Shown: positions 55,271-64,000 of the stretch, piece after piece
Position numbering within the stretch: the first letter of the stretch is position 1
Layout: each line of letters begins with the position of its first letter
Translations under genes and position numbers: made by a program
Source of the DNA: Prosopocoilus inquinatus
Lineage: Eukaryota > Arthropoda > Insecta > Coleoptera > Lucanidae
Assembly: GCA_036172665.1 (NCBI GenBank)
Contig: CM069870.1
Location: forward strand, 20,434,001-20,498,000
DNA length: 64,000 nt
Direction: 5' to 3'
Notes under the pieces: generated by a model
The model's database searches: none
The model's input: only the letters and a program-made list of their open reading frames with translations
Told to the model about the DNA's origin: nothing

Positions 55271-55780
55271 GTAATTTTAATTAGTTTTGTTTGCCGAAAT
55301 ACTGAAAAGAACTGGTAGCAGAGAATAAAGTGCCTTCATAATAAAAATTAAAAAAAGATGACTTTATCGCAGTTGCTCATTCTAAAAGGTCAGAGTCTGC
55401 CCGATCGCGTTACATAACATAAAAGCAGTCGGCGCCTAAATGCATCGCATTATTTCTAACAAAGATGTAGATTGCAAATAAAAGTAAAACAAGACGAGCT
55501 TCTCCTTGTGGCTAAAAGCGAGTAGGAGTGCCCCAGTGTTTGCATTCGCAGTCGATGCTTTGGGATTTAAAAGAAAATTGGTAGCGCAATTCGTGTCTTG
55601 CTTTGAAAGGCATGGATGGACTTTGCGAGCCAGAAGAAATTGTGATATCCAAACGAATCCTCCTATTTTTTTTCTTTTTTCTTAATAATCCTTCGCGATC
55701 TTTTTGTTCGAAGACTGCATAAGAGAAGATAACCACGGAGAGAATAATTAACAGAAAAATATCTGATAGGTAGTGAAAAT
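55271..55780. other. Stretch without a recognisable gene
   Basis: The 74-codon minus-strand frame at 55512-55736 is basic and lacks motifs. Nothing else. Confidence 0.4.
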
Positions 55781-55781
55781 A

Positions 55782-56655
55782 CCGGGTGTTTATGAAATAA
55801 GTGCAGAAATTTAAACCTGTAATACATCACCATAAGTAGGAACGATTGAACTTACATGTCCTTAACAAAAGTCTTACACATTTCGAGAAAATCACAGTTG
55901 AAAATCGGGCAAGAAATAATCGTACATCTATGTCTCTGAGGTAGGTCAAGAAAAAGAAATTTTATTGCAACAAAAAACAGAAGTCTAATCGAACCTTTGC
56001 CGAAGTCGGGAGGCCAATAAAATAGTTGCTTTTAACGTCGCAACAAGTTGTATTACAGCTGAGCAAAAGAATTTGCTTCATTTTTATGATTATGACACTT
56101 AATTTACTGATCCGTATTCTTTGGGATCAACAGTTTAGTTTGTTATAAGTGATTGAACGAGTTAAAGTTAAATATGATTACTATCTACACAGTATATTGC
56201 TTATTAAAATGGCGCAATTGACGAACGGCAAGAGAACAGCATTTCAGAGGAGTGTATTCATAATGCCGTCGACAGTACTTGCACTAATCCTGATATGCAC
56301 ACAAACACACAAGAATCACTTTTTCGCCGGGCTCGTCGCTATTGATGGACGCCACGTCGAGCAATTGTTATAAACATTTCTAAATGTCTAACAGTGAACG
56401 TTTGTTTGAATGTGATCCTCCACACATATGATATTCGGTGAGTGTCTTGCGTATTAGTAATTCCCGCGATGTTTACTGTCTACAATCAGAGAAACAAGTT
56501 CCGTAAGTTATTTTTTGTTATTTCATGAACGCCGAATAAGGGACGGATAAAGGAATTTTCTTTTTGTTATACGAATTTTTCTTTGTCTTTTTTTCGTGTT
56601 GTTTGTCCTACCGGCGTACTGCGGTTAAAATGTTGCACTTATTTTGCAAACAGCC
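55782..56655 (+). mobile_element. Deleted IS630/Tc1-mariner-type transposon
   Basis: Ends CCGGGTGTTTATGAAATAAG and, inverted, GGCTGTTTGCAAAATAAGTG. TA lies on both sides (55780-55781 and 56656-56657). Length is 874 bp, too short for a whole transposase. It shares both ends and inner blocks (AAAATCACAGTTGAAAATCG, GTACATCTATGTCT.TGAGGT) with the MITE at 17310-17569. The coding remnant is listed separately. Confidence 0.8.
56206..56373 (+). pseudogene. Remnant of IS630-type transposase
   Basis: The frame reads MAQLTNGKRTAFQ, resembling the start of arthropod IS630-family transposases that open with a short LTN..R segment. It ends GLVAIDGRHVEQLL-stop, like their common C-terminal G.H.E.LL ending. 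The DDE catalytic core and the helix-turn-helix domain between them are missing, so the frame joins the two ends across an internal deletion. It lies inside the TA-flanked 874 bp element in plus orientation. The assignment rests on short end motifs and element context. Confidence 0.5.
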
Positions 56656-56970
56656 TATATTTTATTTCACTGAAATATTTGCTACTCACAATTCATTTTT
56701 TTTTAGGAATCCGCAATTTCCTGGAACTGAGTTGCACACGGTCCAGTCGGCGTTAGGAGAGAAAGAACGGAGTCGAGCCTGGGAAGTTACAATTTTGCTC
56801 TTAATTTATGCTCTCGATTAAGGTTTTACGCATAACAAATGCATCATTCGATATTCTCCACTTGCATAAGAATCTGGAGGACAAAAAGGGCTTAAAAACG
56901 CTGGAAACGTACGAGAAGGCACTCTTCCAGGTTCTTTGACTGCAACTCTGTAATTAGTGTTCGTCCCTCG
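56656..56970. other. Stretch without a recognisable gene
   Basis: The frame at 56564-56821 starts inside the transposon and is not meaningful. 56800-56840 (GCTCTCGATTAAGGTTTTAC) resembles the complement of 53390-53420, a short match only. Confidence 0.4.
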
Positions 56971-56974
56971 TTGA

Positions 56975-58190
56975 ACTTTTTTTTTTTTATTTTTATTTTT
57001 TAATTAGTCAGTTTCGTCAGTCAAGAGAAATGAAAGCAACAGCAACAAAATACGAAGGCGCGAAGTGGACAACAGGAAAAGAAAAAAAGATCACAGCCGA
57101 GATGGACACAAAATAAAACAAATGAAAAACGAATAAAATGCGAAAAAACAAAAAAGAAATACGAAAGTACAGGTAAAATGAATTTAAAAAAAAGCAGAAG
57201 TATCACGCTGCTAAGATGGACAAAAAAAAATAAAAAATCGGCGAAAGTTTTGCAAATGAAAACAAACACATAGGAAACAAAGTGCACTGTAAAAAGGAGT
57301 CAATAAAATGCTGAAACCAATTAAAATGAAGACGTATACGAAAAACAGGGAAAAAAACTAAAGAAGAGATGAAAAATGAATCTGGTAAGAAACAAAAACA
57401 CAGAATTAAAAAAACGAACTGTGAATTAAGATTAATTCTTTAAAACAAAAACAAATAAAAGAAACGAAATAAAATGAACCAAAAACAAAAGAAAACAATG
57501 CTCGAAGTATTTTTGTCACATAATTTGTATCTATAAGTTAAAGTAGCTGCATAGACAGTTATTATTGATCACATTGTATATATTTTTATGCATCGTCGTC
57601 TCTACGGTTTCAAATTTTTTCCTGGTGGTGTACTTTTGATATGTGAAGACAAAAACAAAAGTAGCCTAAATCGAAGCGAAAAGGATCGAATCAGAACGTA
57701 GAGATACAAGTCTTTATATATAATTAAATGTCGTGATTTAATTACTCCTTATTTTATAACGTATTTAAAAAACGATGTCAATAGAAGAAAAGCGCCGGCC
57801 ACAAGTTTCCGGAACTAAGACGCACGCGACACGCAGCGAGCGCAAAGAAGCGAGATGGTGTGGCAGGAAACCGCAATATTATCCCTAATTTCTGCACTTC
57901 ACTAAGGATATTTTTTGTATAGCAAATGCAACGTCGTTCCCCGCTTACGTAACAACCTGAAAGGAACAGAGAAGTCTTTAAATAGCGCTGGAGCGTGCAG
58001 GAACTCGATCGAGCTCTTGAAATAATTACACATTATGTTCCTTGTTAAAAGATTTGTTTTTTTTTCAGTCAATTTCCTCAGTTGGAATTAATTTCGCTAA
58101 TGAAGTCAGCACACTTCGCGGGTGTTTTCTTTTCGCAATCGATTGAATCGTAACCGATATTTTTACTAATTTAATGTAAATTCGAATTTT
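56975..58190 (+). repeat. Purine-rich block, first copy of a large duplication
   Basis: A-rich with AAATGAA, GATGGACA.AAAATAAAA and AAGAAATACGAAAG words, then a unique-looking tail (TTTCTGCACTT.A.TAAGGATA, CTCTTGAAATAATTACAC, ATGTTCCTTGTTAAA, TCAGTCAATTTCCTCA, TTCGCGGGTG). The same order occurs at 61025-62440. Frames through the A-rich part are Lys-rich on one strand and Phe/Leu-rich on the other and are not genes. Confidence 0.75.
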
Positions 58191-61020
58191 CCGATCGACG
58201 ATTTGTTTTTGAATGGAAATGTTTTCAGATGCTTCATTTTTTTTTTTTGACGATATAAGTTAATATTTGTTTTTACCTATAATAATATATGTAATAATAT
58301 AATTTACGTATAATTTGTTGACAATCTTTTGTTTTTTAATGACTTGAACGTTTTTTTAAATTTTATATTAAGGAATAGATTCCAGATCTCCTTTCGGCTG
58401 TTTTTGAAAGTTCCTTAACCGAATTTGAAAATTCTGTACCTTCTGTTAGAATAGATTTAACCAAAAAAAAAAAAACAAAAAAACTTTTCGTGATAAAGTG
58501 TTCCGATTGTCAAAACAGTGTCTCACCCAGTCGGATCGTTAATCGAAGCGATTTTACTATTGCCATTGTCTCGAGCGCCTGAAATTTCGAACAAACGGAG
58601 TTTGAAATTTTATATAACGTTTGTGCCGTCGCCGTCGGCGTCGCTTTAGAGTCCATTAACTTTATTAAATTTAATGCGCCCATTCAGCAGCTACTTGAAC
58701 CGTCGAAAAATGAAACGTATTATTTTCATATTCAGATCGACCTTGCACCGCCGTTCGTTCCCCCATCGAACCGAAAGTGTAAACGATGCGTGTCCTGAAA
58801 AATTAGGAGAAATCGATCCTGAAACATTATCTTCAATCATTTTACGTGACCCGGTTTGGCCGATCCCAATCCGATCGGATTAATAATTAATCGACCAACA
58901 TCGATATTGACTTTGCGTACCTAATTAATAACTTGTTTCCAATTTAATTTTGAAAAGCAGTTGTCGTTTGCACAATTTTATTTGCACGTCGAGAATAATA
59001 GTACTAATTTGTGACTTTTGTGTTACTTATTTCAAATGGAGACATCCATTAGTGTGTGTGTGTGTTTTAGTCTCTTAACCTAAGCCTAAATAAGCGCTAG
59101 GTATAAATATTTAATACCGCAACATGAAAGAGTGAAAATTACAGCTGACATTAGGGGACGAAATTACTTTCGGTTTTAACAACAAACAAATCTTGCATGC
59201 GGAGTTGGCTGCGTAATAGCCCTGTTCGACTAAATTGTACAAAGCGAAACTAAATTGCCATACATTAAGCCCTGGATAATTTATGTTACCCTTTTTTGTG
59301 AACGGAAGGGAAGACGAAATACATGAATAATAAAGCACGACCAGAATGTATTCCATTGTGCTCGTATATTTGCTTTGAAATGTACGTACGTACGCCGCCG
59401 TAAGAAGAAATAAACAACGAATGCGGCTCTCGTACCTACTTTATCCTTCTGATACTGATTGTGAGTGAATTTGCCGATTTGCAAAAGTAGTAATGATAGA
59501 CATAATTATACAATCCAACATGTCAACTTGAAAATAAATTTTCTTTTAATTCAATTAAATTTAATTTTCACATTTTTTTTCTTTCGATGGCAGATTCGTT
59601 TATGGCTCTACATTTTTTTCTTTCTTTCGGGGACAGATTCGTTTCTTTATGGAGGTACATTTGTTGTGAAACTGAGGTTTACATTAATCGTATACTTTCC
59701 TCGCAATAATGGATTCAATAAACTAATTCTGTATGGAAATAAAATTCCTCAGTAATTAGAACGAATAAAGGCCTGTAAGCAACGTAAAAAATTAATTAAT
59801 ATTTTTACTTTACAAATTCCCGAATTCTGCGCAAAACAAATATATTAAACCTTTTTTAGTATCTGCCAAAAAAAAATGCTATAAGCATCTCCTACAGTCA
59901 CCCCCATCGTTCTAAATTCATGTAAATTAAGACTGTCCCTAGTAATTTAGTAATTCAATCTTGATTCGATACGGTCTTGGATGGCGTGCTCTCTAAGTTC
60001 CCAGCTGATAGAAACAGCACGTTTGTTTGCAATCGCACTTTCGTACCTGGTTATTCTATAAGGCGCTGTAATGCCTATAAGTAATGTAATAAAAAACGTA
60101 ACAAATATTTATATTTTCTATTTTAATAACTACTTTAACGACTACAGTAAAAAAAAACTCACTCAGGTTTTATAAAGTATCATTTAAACCATCTGAAATT
60201 TTATTTTGTTATGTTGGCGACAATACGTGTAGCGATAGGTGCTTTCTTTCGCTTAAAAGTTTGAATCTTGTTTCGAATAGTTTGGACCTGAATTTCGTAG
60301 TTCTTGTAACAAAACATCTGACTTGAATTTCTGATTGACGGTTGATTCAACTTAAACAAGTTTTGAAAATAGAGAGATTCAAAGAAAAAAATGCCTGTTT
60401 TTGAATCAAAACACGTATGGATCACGATTTTGTGAGTGAAAGAAAGCACCTGATGTTTGCTGGCACTTACAAATTACTTCCAAACTTCAAAATAAATTGA
60501 CATTTGTCTGAAATTCTATCAAAAAACACAAGAAAGAAGGCAAATGTGTCATGGTGCAGACACTTAAATCTGACTTTGAAAATATGCACGAGAGCTTAAA
60601 AGTAATATTGACAGTTTTTGGAGAAAAATGGCTGAGATTCTACCAAACTCCAATTGAAACATCCCATCAGGGTTGCCAGATTGTTTGCTGGCAATGTCGC
60701 CACGTTGCTGATAATATGTAGCCAAAAAGCGCCAATTTTCTAAAGCCCGTACGAGATGTTACGCTCGGAAACAGAAAATAATAGACAATTACAGTTTTCT
60801 GTAATTTTTCTTCCGCCAAAATGGTACTATTTAAGTACGACTTTACAGATTTCACAAAAATTGTCGAGTCAAATCTGGAAGCTTTCAGAATTTTGAAGTA
60901 TCACCTGTGAATTCGCATTTAAGCACACCCTTTTAGAGAAGGTTAAAAAATTACAGGAAACTGTAGTTTTTTGCTTTCGACTATAATTTGTACAAACCAA
61001 TCATATTTTAAAAATTGTTC
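58191..61020. other. Stretch without a recognisable gene
   Basis: Between the two purine-rich copies. (GT)n at 59052-59065; a 55 bp tandem duplication around 59575-59665 (GGCAGATTCGTTT/GGACAGATTCGTTT); ACGTACGTACG at 59382. Several frames of 60-96 codons, none with motifs. 58660-58880 is less AT-rich with a 69-codon frame, also unrecognised. Confidence 0.4.
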
Positions 61021-61024
61021 TACA

Positions 61025-62440
61025 TCGTATTTTTTATTTTTATTTTTTTAATTAAAAATATAACCGAGAGGAACAAACGAAATTTCAAGCTGTACGTAGA
61101 ATAAAACAGACAAGAAAAATTAAAAGCAATAAGAAATATTATTGGGGATATAGAAAATGAGACCAAATAAAATAAAACAAATAAAACCCGCAAAAAAAGG
61201 ACAGAACCAAAAGAGAAATGAAAGGATCAGCAAAAAAGTAACAACAAGGCGTGAAATGAACAAAAGAAAAACAGTGCGCAAAACAAAAGAAGACCACAAC
61301 CGGGATGAACACAAAACAAAACAAATGAAAAACGATGAACGACAAAAGAGTGTCAATAAAATGCGAAAAATCAATTTGAAAGAAAAGCAAAAGAGAAATA
61401 CATGGTACGAAAGCATAAAGAACAGAAAGAAAACAAAAAATGTTAACGACTAAATGAACAAAAAAAAAAAACAGAATCTCCAAACGAAAAATGGTAGAAG
61501 AATGGGAGAAAACAAGAGGCAACTGTAAAAAAGCGTCAATCAACAAAAATGTGAAAATAAGTTGCATAGAAATAAAAGCTTAAAATGAAATTAAAAAAAA
61601 AACAGAAGTACCACGATGCCAAGATGGACAATAAAATCAATAACCAATAAGAAATATGATTTGGGATATCAAAAATGAGAAGAAGTAAAAGAAAACGAAT
61701 GAAATCTGCAAAAAAAACAGAAACAAAAAGGAAATTAAAGCAACGGCAGTAAAATACAAGGCGTGAAATGAACAAAAGGAAAGGAAAAAGCCACGAAATA
61801 TAGTGTATAGAAACGTTAACGACTAAAATGAACAGAAAAAACAAAGGAATCTCCAAACGAAAAATTTTAAAAAAAACTGGTAGAAAACAAAAGACAACTG
61901 TAATAAAGCGTCAATCAACAAAAATGTGAAAAATAAATTTCATATAAATACAAGAGAAATACGAAAGCATAAAATGAATTAAGAAAAAAACATAAGTACC
62001 AGGATACTAAAATTAAAATTAAAAATTAAAATCGACGAGAGTTTTTGCAATAAGAACAAATTCGTTGGAGACAAAGGAGAACTATGAAAAGGCAATAAAT
62101 GAGAAAACAAATCCGATTAAAAAAGAAGAAACAAGATCGAGGACATTACCCATAATTTCTGCACTTAATTAAGGATATTTTTTGCATAGCAAATACAACT
62201 TCATTCCTCCCCACTTACATCACAAACTTTCTATTCTTCCCGTCGAAGCCTCTTGAAATAATTACGCGATGTGTTCCTTGTTAAAAAATCTATTTTTTAT
62301 TTTTATTTTTTTCAATCAGTCAATTTCCTCAAATTGAAACTAATTTATATTCTTCGCGGGTGCTTTTTTTTCTGGTAATCAAATTAATCGTAACCCCTTT
62401 TTTCGATTTTGTTAATTTAATTTAAATTCTATGTTTCAAG
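61025..62440 (+). repeat. Purine-rich block, second copy with inner tandem repeat
   Basis: Contains an inner duplication of about 375 bp: GTTAACGACTAAA.TGAAC at 61442 and 61815, and GCGTCAATCAACAAAAATGT at about 61533 and 61909. Its tail (62150-62440) matches the tail of the first copy at 57885-58190 in order. The first copy lacks the second inner unit, so the tandem expanded after, or was lost from, one of them. The 98-codon frame at 61157-61453 is Lys/Arg/Asn low complexity. Confidence 0.8.
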
Positions 62441-63425
62441 AGTCAGCGTTGGTGAGTTGAGAGAAAAAAATTAAACAAGCAAAGACACAGATATTGAAGT
62501 TAACTAAGTTTTATCTGCCACATCGGCCATTTTAAATTAAATTAATTAAAAATCGTTACTTTTCACGCGGTTCATAAACAAATTATTATTCTAAATGAAG
62601 TTCGATGTATTGATTTACTACTTTGGAGGTTTTAAAGTTTCGCCCGAAAACAATTTTCCACCACGCGAAGTCACACTGCTCTGTGCAAATTTGATTGTTG
62701 ATAATGACATTGTTCAACTTAATTGCGCCGTAACCTAATATTCCGCTTACGCAAGCAGTGATTCCCAATCAAATTATCCACTTACGGCCGGCTGGTGTAG
62801 CGAACTTGGACAACAGTGTATCACCGAGGAGGAGCAATTTCCCCCAAAATAATAATAAGCGGGGAATTAAGGGTAGGTGAGGCGCTGAGTGACGCGCAAT
62901 CGTTTGCCAAAGTGGAATTTATACGGGGCCGTAATGTGGCACGCATCAGAGCAGTATATTTTATTTATGGAGAGCACCGTTGGTATATATTTTATGGGGC
63001 TCGGTAGACTGAAGAGGCAGTTACTTAGGAGAGAAAGGCACAGGCACTTCCGCTGTATATAATTGGACGCATTAAGGGTATACAGCCGCCGGAAGGGAAC
63101 TTGTCCTTCTATACGAAATTCAGGATCGGAGCTTTGGAATAATGACTACTGTTATTTGCAAAATTGTGTAAATATTCATAAGTAAATAAAGCTCGAGTAG
63201 AATAGATTTGAAAATCGTCATGTACAGTAATTATTGGTTTGATACTCGCCACTAAATGAATTGCAAATTAACATTTCACATTCAATTCACATTTTTCCAT
63301 GTATTGCAGAACTGAAAACGTAAAACAACTTTTTACCGGCGCGGCCGTCCCATACCGAGAAGCAATAAGTATTGTTGGGACACCTGGTAAGAGACCAGAA
63401 TTTTTTTTTTTTTTTTTTAGTACAC
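62441..63425. other. Stretch without a recognisable gene; possibly conserved
   Basis: 62590-63060 is non-repetitive in this window with mixed composition and shows no long frame (63 codons at 62816-63007, unrecognised). A T run of 18-20 lies at 63401-63418, just before the Harbinger MITE. Confidence 0.4.
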
Positions 63426-63428
63426 TTA

Positions 63429-63574
63429 TGGCCAGTTGCACCAAACACTTAAGCCGAGCTTAACTTTAAGTAATGCTTATAATATGACATTTGAGGTTAC
63501 ACAACATTCAATACATCACATTCTAAATGGTGCTTAAAGTTAAGCTCGGCTCAAGTGTTTGGTGCAATTGGCCA
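63429..63574. mobile_element. PIF/Harbinger-type MITE
   Basis: A 146 bp element with arms of about 42 bp: TGGCCAGTTGCACCAAACAC at the left, and at the right the reverse complement ending GGTGCAATTGGCCA. It has a 3 bp target duplication TTA (63426-63428 and 63575-63577), as expected of PIF/Harbinger. The arms also pair through GAGCTTAACTTTAAG. A possible relative fragment lies at 45771. Noncoding. Confidence 0.85.
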
Positions 63575-63679
63575 TTAATACAACTGAGAAAACAGGTCGC
63601 AATGTGACTCGTTTGAAAACAGAAAATGAAATAGGTATGTGCTTTAATTTATATGTACATATAGCTTAGTCAACTTAAA

Positions 63680-64000
63680 AGATACTACTAAGAAATAAAA
63701 TCGTTCTATTATATCAAGTTAGATAAAGAAAGACAAAACTTGCAATATGCACTGTAATAGAAAACAATTGCTCAATTGACAAAGTAAGATGTCATTAGAT
63801 CAGAAATGAGTCATAAGAAAGCCCTGTGCGTTTCCGTAATACAGCTTACAGCCCGAGCGAATTCTAAGAAATTCGGGCTAGTCCTAAGCTAACCACGTGA
63901 CACGAAGCGATAGTTTTAAATACTATGAGAGACAAAAGATGGCCAATCCTGACTATGACTTGATATCGCTTCTTAATTTTCCTCGTCGATGAATTTTCCA
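63680..64000 (+). repeat. Dispersed repeat family H, copy 3, cut by the window end
   Basis: Aligns with 26335-26640 over its length (ATATCAAGTTA, GATCAGAAATGAGTCATAAG, GCGTTTCCGTAATACAGCTT, GAGCGAATTCTAAGAA, AATTTTCCTCGTCGATGAAT). It continues past the window. Confidence 0.65.

Noticed and set aside
57021..57287. 88-codon Phe-rich minus-strand frame
   Set aside because: Low-complexity translation of the purine-rich repeat, not conserved in the second copy.
61157..61453. 98-codon Lys/Arg/Asn-rich open frame
   Set aside because: It lies in the A-rich duplicated block; the amino acids are what AAA/AGA/AAC codons give by chance, and the opposite strand is equally open with Phe/Leu-rich frames.

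Overview
The window looks like eukaryotic, AT-rich intergenic or intronic DNA from an arthropod, most likely an insect. The evidence is broken Jockey/CR1-type LINEs with AAT-repeat tails, hAT, Tc1/mariner-IS630 and Harbinger-like elements with their usual target duplications, a tRNA-Ser-like SINE head, and many diverged repeats. I cannot name the order. No convincing host protein-coding gene, rRNA or functional tRNA is visible. Almost all open frames are shorter than 110 codons and unrecognised. The only clearly recognisable proteins are two decayed reverse transcriptases and the two ends of a deleted IS630-type transposase.

Layout. 1-8 kb: mostly unique AT-rich DNA with repeat-family copies, an 197 bp hAT-type MITE at 6.06 kb and an LTR-like repeat at 5.1 kb. 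8.4-11.1 kb: two adjoining repeat arrays, a degenerate one and a regular pyrimidine-rich one of about 184 bp period. 11.6-13 kb: an LTR-like repeat and a less AT-rich block with one candidate exon. 13.8-20.7 kb: two long copies of a dispersed family (A), an IS630-derived MITE and a palindrome. 21.4-25.5 kb: inverted blocks of a degenerate repeat enclosing about 2.6 kb, with an unusual short open frame (segment P-Q) beside the right block. 27.4-27.8 kb: a long palindrome carrying hammerhead-like motifs, inserted in family A with a 12 bp target duplication. 31.7-33.2 kb: a GC-richer tandem dimer followed by a complete non-autonomous hAT that itself holds a MITE. 34.5-34.9 kb: a tRNA-Ser-like SINE split by a MITE. 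36.2-37.5 kb: compound tandem repeats.

38.85-43.7 kb is the most structured part. A 4.28 kb insertion with inverted ends of about 523 bp sits inside one copy of a repeat whose uninterrupted copy lies at 54.7-55.3 kb, so the window contains the empty site. Inside the insertion are a near-perfect 333 bp hairpin, rearranged copies of segment P-Q, a 5'-truncated LINE and an inverted LINE fragment.

44-55 kb holds a three-unit minisatellite, an LTR-like repeat and a second LINE. At 55.8-56.7 kb is the IS630-type transposon. A purine-rich block of about 1.2-1.4 kb occurs twice, at 57 and 61 kb. The end has a Harbinger-type MITE and a repeat cut by the window edge.

No genes work together here. The window records repeated transposon insertion, nesting, inversion and decay. 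The observations most worth checking are the hammerhead-like palindrome, the insertion with its in-window empty site, and the recurring P-Q segment.
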